NCBI RefSeq assembly: GCF_000368145.1
Contig: NZ_KB849283.1
Coordinates: 372,001-436,000, forward strand
DNA: 64,000 nucleotides
Direction of reading: 5' to 3'
Source of the DNA: Acinetobacter guillouiae CIP 63.46
Lineage (GTDB): Bacteria; Pseudomonadota; Gammaproteobacteria; Pseudomonadales; Moraxellaceae
How positions within the stretch are numbered: position 1 is the stretch's first letter; every line of letters begins with the position of its first letter. Shown here one piece after another: positions 32,984-40,986 of the stretch. Under the pieces are notes generated by a model, which did not search any database, was not told the origin of the DNA, and worked only from the letters and a program-made list of their open reading frames with translations. The translations under genes were made by a program, and so were the position numbers.

Positions 32984-34120
32984 ATGACACCATCGCCACA
33001 GTATAAGTTTTTACGTCAATCAGTCAGAGATGGTTTAAGTATTAATCAAAAAGTTTCAAGGTGGGACAAACTACACCTTGATCCTTGGTTATTGGGCTTT
33101 TTAATTATCAATGCGATTTTGGGTTTATTGATGGTCTATAGCGCATCTTCTGAAGATATGTCTATGGTCATTCGACAAGCCGTGAGTTTCGGTGTTGGTT
33201 TTGTTCTGCTTTTTATTTGTGCACAAATTCCACCAAAAGTATATCAAGCGATTAGTCCTTGGTTTTATTTGTTTGCAATTTTGTTGTTGATTCTGGTTTT
33301 ATTGGTTGGTGATGTTCGATTAGGCGCAAAGCGCTGGCTGACTATTCCCGGGATTGGCAGTATGCAACCCAGCGAATTTATGAAGTTTGCCATGCCACTG
33401 ATGATGGCATGGTATTTTGCACGTAACCCGTTGCCGCCTAAGTTTAAACATATTGTAATTGCCTTGGTCATCATGATGGTGCCTTTCGTATTGGCGTTGT
33501 TACAGCCAGATTTGGCAATTGGTATCGTGATTGGTGGTGTGTTTGCTTTGTTTTTAAGTGGCATGTCGTGGACTCTAATTATTGGGACCTTAGCGGCATT
33601 GGCACTGGCTTTTCCTTTAATTTGGACTTTTGTATTACAAGCTTATCAAAAGAAAAGGATTATGACCTTATTTGACCCTGAGTCAGATGCGCTTGGTGCA
33701 GGATGGAACATTATCCAATCTAAAATTGCGATTGGTTCAGGCGGAATGACAGGGCGTGGATTCTTAGAAGGAACACAGTCTCAGCTGGGTTATTTACCTG
33801 AACATCATACTGATTTTATTATGTCGACCTATGCAGAAGAATTTGGCTTTATTGGGGTATTCTTCTTATTTGCACTTTATACCGCAATGATTTTTAGATG
33901 TATGATCATTAGCTTAAGCAGCTTCCATAACTATGGCCGTTTATTGGCAGGTACGATTGGTTTGTCTTTGTTTTTCTATGTATTTGTAAACTCGGGTATG
34001 GTCAGTGGGATTTTACCTGTAACTGGTGATCCATTACCGCTGATGAGTTATGGTGGATCAGCCGTAATTGCATTGTTAGCGAGTTTTGGTATTGTTATGT
34101 CTATCCATACGCATAAATAA
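32984..34120 (+). CDS. rodA: peptidoglycan glycosyltransferase RodA (SEDS family)
   Basis: A 378-residue polytopic inner-membrane SEDS glycosyltransferase that polymerises glycan strands for the elongasome with PBP2. Ten hydrophobic helices are visible. Signature parts: GAKRWLTIPGIGSMQPSEFM, LLQPDLAIG with the catalytic Asp region, GMTGRGFLEGTQSQLGYLPE, HTDFIMSTYAEEFGF, and TGDPLPLMSYGGSAVIA near the end. mrdA is not adjacent in this window, unlike in E. coli. An intergenic hairpin follows. Confidence 0.92.
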   Translation: MTPSPQYKFLRQSVRDGLSINQKVSRWDKLHLDPWLLGFLIINAILGLLMVYSASSEDMSMVIRQAVSFGVGFVLLFICAQIPPKVYQAISPWFYLFAILLLILVLLVGDVRLGAKRWLTIPGIGSMQPSEFMKFAMPLMMAWYFARNPLPPKFKHIVIALVIMMVPFVLALLQPDLAIGIVIGGVFALFLSGMSWTLIIGTLAALALAFPLIWTFVLQAYQKKRIMTLFDPESDALGAGWNIIQSKIAIGSGGMTGRGFLEGTQSQLGYLPEHHTDFIMSTYAEEFGFIGVFFLFALYTAMIFRCMIISLSSFHNYGRLLAGTIGLSLFFYVFVNSGMVSGILPVTGDPLPLMSYGGSAVIALLASFGIVMSIHTHK

Positions 34121-34153
34121 AATCTTTGCAATTTATAATTTCTCAATCTAAAG

Positions 34154-34184
34154 CTATTCCTTCTCTTTTTTAAGAGAAGGATAG
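34154..34184 (+). terminator. hairpin after rodA, REP-like
   Basis: CTATTCCTTCTCTT and AAGAGAAGGATAG form a stem with one bulge around a short T loop. It resembles the CCTTCTCCC/GGGAGAAGG repeat family. No T-run directly follows, so termination is likely but not certain. Confidence 0.55.
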
Positions 34185-34340
34185 TATCAAACATAAAACA
34201 CAAACTTTTTTTTAAACTTAAGCCCCTTATATAGTCAACCTGTCAAAAATTCAGATACAAAAATACAATTTCTCCTCATTAATAAAGATCTTTCATAAAT
34301 CAAAAAATGATCATGTAGAGTGAATTATATTGGTATTGAA

Positions 34341-34359
34341 AGTTTCTTCTCCCTGTGGG
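34341..34359. repeat. left half of an IS-split REP-like palindrome
   Basis: AGTTTCTTCTCCCTGTGGG, preceded by ATTGAAAG at 34335-34341 region, matches the left part of the intact copy at 15494-15538. The IS4-family element begins immediately after. Confidence 0.7.
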
Positions 34360-34375
34360 CATAGGTATCTACACA
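34360..34375 (+). repeat. IS left terminal inverted repeat
   Basis: CATAGGTATCTACACA, perfectly complementary to 35718-35733. Confidence 0.92.
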
Positions 34376-34390
34376 ATTAAATCTATTTAA

Positions 34391-34422
34391 GTTAAATTGG
34401 AGAGCATGCTCTCCAATTTAAC
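34391..34422. other. 32-bp perfect palindrome inside the IS left end
   Basis: Two 16-base perfect arms with a GCATGC centre, located 84-58 bp before the annotated transposase ATG. An ATG at 34406 lies within its centre. In RNA it would form a very stable hairpin, a feature used by some IS elements to stop transcription entering from outside from activating transposase. Confidence 0.8.
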
Positions 34423-34479
34423 ATTCCACACTTAGATAACCGATTAGTTAAACGCTACGGACGTCTTGTAAAACTTAAT

Positions 34480-35724
34480 ATGAATCCACTTGCTTCATTA
34501 GCCCCAGCGCTTAAAGATATTGCCTCTACCCAAAAGACTAGCTTTGCTACCACCCAAGCAGTCTGGCGTTTCTTAAATAACGAAAACGTTTCATTTCAGC
34601 AACTCAATCAGCCTATTCAAAAACTTGCGCTTGAACAAATCGCTCTATCGAATCACCACTATGCCTTAGTTGCTCATGATTGGTCTCAACTACAATATTT
34701 AAAACATAACAACAAGTTAAGTAGATTCAAAAGAACACATGCAAGTGACAAAGGCTATGAATTACAAAGCAGTTTATTAATTGATGCTGAAACCGGTTTA
34801 CCCATTGCACCATTAGATCAAACTTTATGTGATGCTACTGAACGTTATTCAACATTTACTGATGGGCATAAAATAAAAGAAACCCATTTAAACGCACTAT
34901 GTGAACAAATCGAACATATTGAGTCTTTACCAATAGAAAAGAAACTCGTACATATTATTGATCGTGAAGGAGATTCAATTGCTCATCTTAGGTTATTGAA
35001 TCAACAAGAACATTTATTTCTTATTCGAGGTAAAGAAGGAAATCGTGTTGAATATCAAGGAGAAGATGTTAAGTTAAGAGACGTATCAGACCAAATACCA
35101 ACTACACAAACCCATACAATTCAATATAAAGGGAATTGCGAACAACTTTATATTGGTGAAACTCAAATCAGTATTACGCGTAATGCAAGACCAATGCAAA
35201 AAGACGAAACGGGAAAAAGAATTCCACCACAAAAGGGAAAGTCATTAACCGTTCGACTGATTGTAGTTGAAGTTAAAAATAAGCAAGGAAAATCACTTTC
35301 TCGTTGGAGCTTATTAAGTAATGTACCATCAGAAATACCAAGTATAGAATTGGCAACTTGGTATTACTGGCGTTGGAAAATAGAAAACTATTTTAAGTTG
35401 TTAAAACAGGCGGGCCATGACATTGAGTCATGGCTACAAACAACTCCGCAAGCGATATTAAGACGACTCTTAATTGCAAGTATGGCATGTGTATTAACTT
35501 GGCGAATACAGCGAGAAAATGATGAGAAAAATTCAAGAGTTAGAGTCTTTCTAACACGTCTATCAGGAAGGCAACAAAAAAGAGGAACAAGGGAAAGTGC
35601 TCCAGCAATCTTGGCTGGTCTGTCAATATTACTGAATACACTACAATTATTATCTGAACATTCGGTTGATGACCTTAAGCTGATTGCTGAAATTGCATTA
35701 GAGTCTCTAACAAAAGATGTGTAG
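34480..35724 (+). CDS. IS4-family transposase
   Basis: A 414-residue DDE transposase, with catalytic Asp in VAHDWSQ (about residue 63), Asp in IIDREGDS (about 165) and Glu in the IS4 signature Y-x2-R-x3-E-x6-K (YYWRWKIENYFKLLK, about 290-304). All key spacing is intact. However, the frame stays open upstream of this ATG back to a TAA at 34393, encoding NRLVKRYGRLVKLN, which looks like part of the N-terminal DNA-binding domain of this family. No ATG exists there in frame; the ATG at 34406 is in another frame. So either a rare start codon, a frameshift, or damage to the N-terminus is involved. Activity is uncertain. Confidence 0.88.
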   Translation: MNPLASLAPALKDIASTQKTSFATTQAVWRFLNNENVSFQQLNQPIQKLALEQIALSNHHYALVAHDWSQLQYLKHNNKLSRFKRTHASDKGYELQSSLLIDAETGLPIAPLDQTLCDATERYSTFTDGHKIKETHLNALCEQIEHIESLPIEKKLVHIIDREGDSIAHLRLLNQQEHLFLIRGKEGNRVEYQGEDVKLRDVSDQIPTTQTHTIQYKGNCEQLYIGETQISITRNARPMQKDETGKRIPPQKGKSLTVRLIVVEVKNKQGKSLSRWSLLSNVPSEIPSIELATWYYWRWKIENYFKLLKQAGHDIESWLQTTPQAILRRLLIASMACVLTWRIQRENDEKNSRVRVFLTRLSGRQQKRGTRESAPAILAGLSILLNTLQLLSEHSVDDLKLIAEIALESLTKDV

Positions 35725-35733
35725 ATACCTATG
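35718..35733 (-). repeat. IS right terminal inverted repeat
   Basis: TGTGTAGATACCTATG, the exact complement of the left end. It includes the transposase stop codon TAG. Confidence 0.92.
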
Positions 35734-35760
35734 CCCAAAGGGAGAAGGCTAGGATGAGGG
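35734..35760. repeat. right half of the IS-split REP-like palindrome
   Basis: CCCAAAGGGAGAAGGCTAGG then ATGAGGG, matching the right part of the intact copy at 15494-15538. The remaining bases up to 36046 hold the dadA promoter region and no gene. Confidence 0.7.
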
Positions 35761-36046
35761 AGCTTTAGTTTCAAAAGACATAAGCTTTATTTATCATCAG
35801 TGACTTGATAGAAATCACTTTTATGAATAATTAGATGGTTTGACTATAGCTTGCTAATAGTTTAAAAATCATGTGATATTGTGAATGATTTATCTATTTA
35901 AAGTTGAATTAAAGCTGACATTTCAACATCAAATCGGTATTGCTAAATCTGTTCTAAGTGCTAAATTAAAATAGTCATATAAATTATTTCTCTAACTACA
36001 TCATTTTTATTATAAGACGATTAATTCGTATAAGGTTCGGTTCAGT

Positions 36047-37315
36047 ATGCATATCATCATCATGGGGGCAGGTGTTATTGGTACAACATCCGCCTACTAT
36101 CTAAAACAAGCAGGTCATGAAGTCACTGTGATTGATCGACAACCCAATGTGGCTTTAGAAACCAGTTTTGCCAATGCAGGGCAGATTTCTCCGGGTTATG
36201 CATCACCTTGGGCTGCACCAGGTATTCCACTAAAAGCGTTTAAATGGATGTTTCAACCACATTCACCATTGGCGATTAAGCTAACAGGCGATATGCATCA
36301 GTATCAGTGGATGGTCCGTATGTTGGCTGAATGTAATATCAATCGCTATCAGATCAATAAAGAGCGAATGGTACGAATTTCTGAATATAGCCGTGACTGT
36401 TTGGATGAGTTACGTGCAGAGACCAAGATTCATTTTGATGAACGTCAACTAGGCACATTACAACTTTTTCGTAAACAACATCAATTGGATGTGGCAGGCA
36501 AAGATACCGAAGTTTTAAAACATGAAGGTGTACCCTTTGAGTTGCTGGATAAAGCTGGGGTCATCAAGGCTGAACCTGCTTTAGCCCATGCTACAGTCGA
36601 TTTTGTTGGTGGTTTGCGTTTACCCAATGACCAGACAGGCGATTGCCAAAAATTTACAACAGAGTTGGCAGAACTTGCAGCCAAACAAGGGGTCAATTTT
36701 TTATTTAATACGGTAATCGAATCAATCGAAAAAGATGCTGAACGGATTACCGCGATTCACTTGAAAGATGGTAGCAAAATCAAGGGAGATGCTTATGTCA
36801 TGGCATTGGGCAGTTATAGTCATGAAATGCTCAAACAATTGGAAATAGATGCACCTGTATACCCATTAAAAGGCTATTCGATCACCACCAAAATTGTTGA
36901 TCCTGCACTATCACCTGTTTCTACAATCCTAGATGAGTCTTATAAAATTGCCTTAACCCGTTTTGATGATCGAATTCGTGTAGGGGGGATGGCTGAAATT
37001 AATGGTTTTGATCGCTCTTTAAAATCTAGCCGTGAAGACACTTTGCTTATGGTTTTACAACAACTATTTCCAAATGCAAGTGACATATCAGATGCACATT
37101 TCTGGACGGGTTTAAGACCAGCCACACCAGATGGCACACCGATTGTTGGTAAAACAAGGTATCAAAATCTATATACCAATACAGGGCATGGAACTTTAGG
37201 TTGGACTATGTCATGTGGTTCAGCAAAATTATTATCCGATATTATTTCTGGAACCACACCACAAATTGAATATGATGATTTGAATGTGTTCCGATATGAC
37301 TCAGTAAATCACTAA
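36047..37315 (+). CDS. dadA: D-amino acid dehydrogenase
   Basis: A 422-residue FAD-dependent membrane-associated enzyme that oxidises D-amino acids, typically D-alanine, to keto acids and ammonia and passes electrons to the respiratory chain. The dinucleotide-binding motif [13 protein letters not shown] is at residues 7-19, then [22 protein letters not shown], conserved KGYSIT in the middle, and near the end [16 protein letters not shown] and [16 protein letters not shown]. Length and motifs match DadA. It is followed 18 bp later by an unknown gene and then a broken ankyrin gene on the same strand. A paralogue under a glycine riboswitch lies 1.7 kb downstream. No alanine racemase gene is in this window. 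Confidence 0.9.
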   Translation: MHIIIMGAGVIGTTSAYYLKQAGHEVTVIDRQPNVALETSFANAGQISPGYASPWAAPGIPLKAFKWMFQPHSPLAIKLTGDMHQYQWMVRMLAECNINRYQINKERMVRISEYSRDCLDELRAETKIHFDERQLGTLQLFRKQHQLDVAGKDTEVLKHEGVPFELLDKAGVIKAEPALAHATVDFVGGLRLPNDQTGDCQKFTTELAELAAKQGVNFLFNTVIESIEKDAERITAIHLKDGSKIKGDAYVMALGSYSHEMLKQLEIDAPVYPLKGYSITTKIVDPALSPVSTILDESYKIALTRFDDRIRVGGMAEINGFDRSLKSSREDTLLMVLQQLFPNASDISDAHFWTGLRPATPDGTPIVGKTRYQNLYTNTGHGTLGWTMSCGSAKLLSDIISGTTPQIEYDDLNVFRYDSVNH

Positions 37316-37333
37316 GACGATTGTTAAGGCGAG

Positions 37334-37993
37334 ATGAATCAAAATCACCAAGTCGCGGAACAAGAAATTTCATTTTCCAATGTGCATTTTTGGCATTGGT
37401 TTCTGCTTTTATTTCGTGGTTTTGATGAAGAAAAGGAGCTGAATTTAGATGAGGCGATTCAGGAAGCGGTTGGCTTAGATCCATATAACAAAGAATTAGC
37501 CGCGTGGTATCAATCATTTCTACCCAGTGAAAATAATAGCATTCGAAATTATCAATTTTCCATTAGTGCGGATATTCGGGTATATATCCAGTTTGCTCAA
37601 GAGCAGATCAACTATTATATTAATGATCTATACATAGGCAATCTGGGTGGGCACTTTGAAGCATGGTTTTTTACGCTAGAAGAGTTTCTGAGTTTTCAAT
37701 TGAATGATCAGCATTTCTTACTATTGTTAGCAATGCTGGGTGTTGAACCTCAACAGACTTTAGACGTTAGAATTCAAATATCAAAAAGATTAAATAACAT
37801 TCCGTCATTTCAAGGACAACAAGATTACATTGCAAATTGTATCGTGAATGGTTTAAAGATGAATCAAGAATTTTATCAGGATGAACAAATCGGGATATTA
37901 AATCGACAAAATCATAGTATGCGCAATGTTGAGTTATATCCTGATGATTTGGAACATATAAAAACCATTAATCTTATTTTAAAGCATGATTAA
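37334..37993 (+). CDS. hypothetical protein co-transcribed with dadA
   Basis: A 219-residue, acidic, soluble protein that I do not recognise. It begins MNQNHQVAEQEISFSNVHFW, followed by WFLLLFRGFDEEKELNLDEA, and has alternating beta-strand words (NYQFSISADIRVYIQF, NYYINDLYIGNLGGHFEAWF) in the middle and a helical C-terminal half. Small acidic proteins of this type beside ankyrin genes often prove to be immunity proteins of polymorphic toxins, but no toxin gene is present and this is only a guess. It lies 18 bp after dadA and 14 bp before the ankyrin gene, so all three are probably one transcript. Confidence 0.55.
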   Translation: MNQNHQVAEQEISFSNVHFWHWFLLLFRGFDEEKELNLDEAIQEAVGLDPYNKELAAWYQSFLPSENNSIRNYQFSISADIRVYIQFAQEQINYYINDLYIGNLGGHFEAWFFTLEEFLSFQLNDQHFLLLLAMLGVEPQQTLDVRIQISKRLNNIPSFQGQQDYIANCIVNGLKMNQEFYQDEQIGILNRQNHSMRNVELYPDDLEHIKTINLILKHD

Positions 37994-38007
37994 ATAGGAA
38001 AATAACA

Positions 38008-38649
38008 ATGAAAGCGTTGTTTACAGCCATTAGATATAGGGAAATTGAAAATATTCAACGACTGATTGAGAAAAAGCCTGAATTGGTCAATTGTGTTGCT
38101 AAAGCACCTCCGAAGAAAGATGATGGTTTATCTCCATTATAAGTTGCATTTAAAACCTTCAACATATGGGCTGTGAGATTTTTTATTGAACATGGCGCAG
38201 ATGTTAATTATATGGATCAATCGGAAGTTAATACTTGGAATATGCCTGTATTACATGATGCTGTGATGGCAATTGTGGCATTGGCTCGCTTTGAGTATCC
38301 AATTGATCCGTGGGATAAAATTAAAAAAAGTCAAATAGAAATTCGTGGGAAGAAAGAAAATTTTGATGCTGTACTTATGTTATTAGAAATAATGATTGAA
38401 AAAGGTGCTGATGTAAATTCTCAAGACAGTAAAGGTAATACAGTGCTGCATAGAGCTTGTTTAGATGTTGAAAATAGACGGTTTGATCAGCATCAATTGT
38501 CAGTTGCAACTTTGGAAGATGTCCGACAGCTTTTTCAATTACTGATAAAGTATGGCGCTGATTTGAATCAAGCAACAACAACGCGAGAGTCGCTGATCAA
38601 GTTATTTCCAAACCTATTTGAAGAACTTGATTTAAAAATTAGAGAATAA
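38008..38649 (+). pseudogene. ankyrin-repeat protein gene split by an in-frame TAA
   Basis: An ATG at 38008 with TAGGAAAATAACA before it opens a frame (MKALFTAIRYREIENIQRLI) that stops at TAA 38140-38142 (after DDGLSPL). It then continues in the same frame to 38649 with clear ankyrin repeats: WAVRFFIEHGADVNYMD, LLEIMIEKGADVNSQDSKGN with TVLHRAC, and LFQLLIKYGADLNQ. A glutamine codon CAA changed to TAA restores one protein of 213 residues. Ankyrin repeats bind other proteins. The downstream part has an ATG (38209 and later) but no strong ribosome site, so the gene is probably inactive, barring readthrough or a sequencing error. Confidence 0.8.
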
Positions 38650-38663
38650 TTAAACAATTTTAC

Positions 38664-38693
38664 TTGTATTCGAACAAATTCATGGCATATTAA
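38664..38693 (+). promoter_or_regulatory. possible promoter of the riboswitch transcript
   Basis: TTGTAT (38664-38669), 18-bp spacer, TATTAA (38688-38693). A start near 38700 would put the first aptamer at the very 5' end of the RNA. Confidence 0.4.
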
Positions 38694-38711
38694 TTGCTAA
38701 TACAAGGAAAG

Positions 38712-38920
38712 ATGATTGCAGGAGAGAAGTCTCTTGCGGACTCGCCGAAGGAGCAACGACCCCGGAAACTCTCAGGCAAAAGGACTGTAATCATTGTAAA
38801 ACCTCTGGAGAGAAGTCATTCTATTGAAAACAAAAAAGAAATGACTCACCGAAGGGGATGGTAAGGCCTAAATAGTTTAGGTTTTTATCGAAGCTCTCAG
38901 GTACACATGACAGATGGGGC
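38712..38920 (+). promoter_or_regulatory. tandem glycine riboswitch
   Basis: Two glycine aptamers in tandem. Aptamer I (38712-38794) has P1 ATGATTGCAG / CTGTAATCAT, GGAGAGAAGTCTC, GCCGAAGGAGCAA and ACTCTCAGGCAAAAGGACTG. Aptamer II (about 38801-38920) repeats GGAGAGAAG, CACCGAAGGGG and CTCTCAGGTACA, then GACAGATGGGG, with a long P3 arm. The core sequences GGAGAG, CCGAAGG and CTCTCAGG are the family hallmarks. A short linker joins the two, and the regulated ATG is about 50 bp further on. Glycine riboswitches normally turn expression on when glycine is plentiful. Confidence 0.93.
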
Positions 38921-38970
38921 ATACATTGACAATGTAATAAAAAAATATTGCATTTCAACGGAGTGTGCGT

Positions 38971-40215
38971 ATGTGTCATGTCGTCATTATTGGTTCTGGT
39001 ATTACAGGTGTTACCTCTGCCTATGAACTTTCTCAATTAGGTTATCAAGTTACTGTTATTGATAAACATTTATTTCCTGCTATGGAAACATCATTTGCCA
39101 ATGGTGGACAATTGTCTGCGTGTAATGCTGAAGTGTGGAATCAAAAATCCACCGTGTTAAAAGGCATCAAATGGATGGCAAAAAAAAATGCACCATTATT
39201 GCTCAATCCGTCTTTTGATTTGCACAAGTATGCATGGCTGGTCGAATTTCTTGGCAACATCAAACACTATGAAGAAAATACTCAAAATACAGTGAAAATG
39301 GCACTTTTAGCACGTCAAAGGCTATTTAATATTGCTGAACAAGAAGGGATAGATTTTGACTTAGAAAAACGAGGCATCTTGCATTTCTATCATTCGGAAT
39401 ATGATTATAAAGTTGCAACTAGTGTAAATGAATTGCTATGTAAAGGTGGTCTAGAACGCCATGCAGTGACCAATGAAGAAATTAAATCCATCGAACCGAG
39501 TTTAATGGGTGAATACTATGGTGGTTTTTATTGCCCAGGTGATGCAACTGGTGATATCCATAAATTTACTACTGGACTTGCCAAAGCCACTGAAAAATAT
39601 GGGGTAAAATATTTATTTGGTATGGAAGTTGTTGATGTAGAGCACACAGCCAACGGGGTGAATATTAAATACCACTCAAGTGTTGAAAATATGGAAGGCA
39701 GCTCAGTAGCAATCGAACAACTCAGTGCAGATGCCGTGGTGATTTGTGGTGGTGTTGGCAGTTACCAATTGGCCAATCAATTGGGCGATCGTGTGAATGT
39801 TTATCCTGTAAAAGGCTATTCAATCACCGTACAATTGGATGATGAAAAAAGTATCAATGGCGCACCTTGGGTCAGCTTGCTCGATGAAAGTGCGAAAATC
39901 GTCACGTCACGATTAGGCGCTAATCGTTTACGTATTGCTGGAACTGCTGAATTTAATGGCTATAATCGAGATATCCGCTCAGATCGTATCCAACCTTTAA
40001 CAGATTGGGTTAATAAGAATTTCGATATTTCAACCGAGCATTGTATCCCGTGGGCGGGATTACGTCCGATGATGCCGAATATGATGCCTGTGGTAAAACG
40101 TGGAAAACGTGAACGGGTATTTTACAATACAGGGCATGGGCATTTAGGCTGGACGTTGTCTGCTGCAACAGCTGTGATGATTAGTCAGGAAATTGCAAGC
40201 TCGCATCCGATTTAA
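38971..40215 (+). CDS. DadA-like FAD-dependent D-amino acid dehydrogenase, riboswitch-controlled
   Basis: A 415-residue paralogue of the DadA at 36047. The FAD motif GSGITGVTSAYELSQLGYQV is near residues 8-27, ETSFANGGQLSACNAEVW replaces the SPGYASPW of DadA, KGYSIT is conserved, and the end has WAGLRPMMPNMMPVV and NTGHGHLGWTLSAATA. ATG 38971 is preferred over a GTG two codons upstream because GGAG lies 7 bp before it. A tandem glycine riboswitch sits directly upstream, so its substrate is likely glycine or an amino acid whose level tracks glycine, oxidised to glyoxylate and ammonia or similar. The active-site differences from DadA fit a changed substrate. Confidence 0.88.
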   Translation: MCHVVIIGSGITGVTSAYELSQLGYQVTVIDKHLFPAMETSFANGGQLSACNAEVWNQKSTVLKGIKWMAKKNAPLLLNPSFDLHKYAWLVEFLGNIKHYEENTQNTVKMALLARQRLFNIAEQEGIDFDLEKRGILHFYHSEYDYKVATSVNELLCKGGLERHAVTNEEIKSIEPSLMGEYYGGFYCPGDATGDIHKFTTGLAKATEKYGVKYLFGMEVVDVEHTANGVNIKYHSSVENMEGSSVAIEQLSADAVVICGGVGSYQLANQLGDRVNVYPVKGYSITVQLDDEKSINGAPWVSLLDESAKIVTSRLGANRLRIAGTAEFNGYNRDIRSDRIQPLTDWVNKNFDISTEHCIPWAGLRPMMPNMMPVVKRGKRERVFYNTGHGHLGWTLSAATAVMISQEIASSHPI

Positions 40216-40240
40216 TCATCTAGGCAATATTTTTGTATTT

Positions 40241-40274
40241 GCACTCTGGTGAATGTCCATATCCACCAGAGTGC
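40241..40274. terminator. hairpin after the riboswitch-controlled gene
   Basis: GCACTCTGGTG and CACCAGAGTGC form a perfect 11-bp stem with a 12-nt loop. There is no T-run on the plus strand, so it may be a processing site or a Rho-aided terminator. Confidence 0.55.
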
Positions 40275-40297
40275 TGGTAAAAATAATTAGGTGTGTT

Positions 40298-40906
40298 ATG
40301 AATATAGAATCAACAACGCAAAAGCACTGGCATGAAACGAGTTATGCAAAGTTAGTTGAATCGATTCAATATATTGCACAAAATTATCATGATGTGTACG
40401 CCTTGGCCTTGTACTATTATTGTGACGACGATGAACCTTGTTTTCCCAAAGTTGAACTTAACTTTAATACCAATGAACAGTTTCAAGCGCAAATTTCTGA
40501 AGCTTCGAGTCAAGCTGAAGCGAAATGGAATTATGCCTATTGGTTACAAGAACCGTCTTGGGATATTGGTGGAGAGAATGATCAGCTTTTGGCACAATGG
40601 TTTGAGCAAACGCCATTTTATTATTCTCAAAAACAGATGGAATATGCTGAACAAGAAGATGATGCGCTATTTAATGAACTTTTAGAAAAAGGCGAGCAGT
40701 TTGCTCAATTGTTTATTACACAAATAATCAAAATGGTTCAGCAATTATTTTCTGAAAATATTCTTCAAGATACATTTGGGAAAAATCTTCCAGTCATTAT
40801 TCATGAGCTTGAATATTATGAAGAACCCATTTCGTGGACCAAAAGAGCCAATCCAAGTGCATTAATCAATGAATTTATGGATGCCTGTGAAAGTGATTCC
40901 TCTTAA
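40298..40906 (+). CDS. DUF4303-like hypothetical protein
   Basis: A 202-residue soluble acidic protein. The start at 40298 (MNIESTTQKHWHETSYAKLV) has AGGTG a few bases before it; a 15-codon extension is rejected. The pattern DVYALALYYYCDDDEPCFPK with KVELNFNT, then AEAKWNYAYWLQEPSW, resembles the DUF4303 / SMI1-like group of small proteins often found as immunity or accessory proteins; this is a tentative recognition. It follows the riboswitch-controlled dehydrogenase by 82 bp with a hairpin between, so coupling is uncertain. Confidence 0.55.
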   Translation: MNIESTTQKHWHETSYAKLVESIQYIAQNYHDVYALALYYYCDDDEPCFPKVELNFNTNEQFQAQISEASSQAEAKWNYAYWLQEPSWDIGGENDQLLAQWFEQTPFYYSQKQMEYAEQEDDALFNELLEKGEQFAQLFITQIIKMVQQLFSENILQDTFGKNLPVIIHELEYYEEPISWTKRANPSALINEFMDACESDSS

Positions 40907-40986
40907 CAAAATATGCTTATGATTCAATGCTGAGGGACGTGATGTGCCCCACAGCACTTATTGAGTGGAAGCAAGCACTTTAAACG

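Larger units (their letters stand above)
34360..35733 (+). mobile_element. IS4-family insertion sequence
   Basis: A 1,374-bp element bounded by perfect 16-bp terminal inverted repeats, CATAGGTATCTACACA (34360-34375) and its complement (35718-35733). The GGG/CCC just outside could extend them to 19 bp. It holds one transposase gene whose stop codon lies within the right repeat. The flanking 9 bases are CCCTGTGGG on the left and CCCAAAGGG on the right: the outer triplets agree but the centres differ, so a clean target duplication is not proven. Both flanks are halves of a palindromic intergenic repeat. A 32-bp perfect palindrome lies inside the left end. Confidence 0.92.

Noticed and set aside
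35388-35774. 128-codon minus-strand frame over the transposase end
   Set aside because: Antisense shadow that runs through the IS boundary; no protein-like features.
38701-38970. Possible T-box or other leader instead of glycine riboswitch
   Set aside because: No T-box sequence; two copies of GGAGAG, CCGAAGG and CTCTCAGG fit only the glycine aptamers.
40930-40960. GCTGAGGG...CCCCACAGC hairpin between the DUF4303-like gene and nfsB
   Set aside because: Stem broken by a mismatch and no T-run; too weak to call a terminator or RNA gene.
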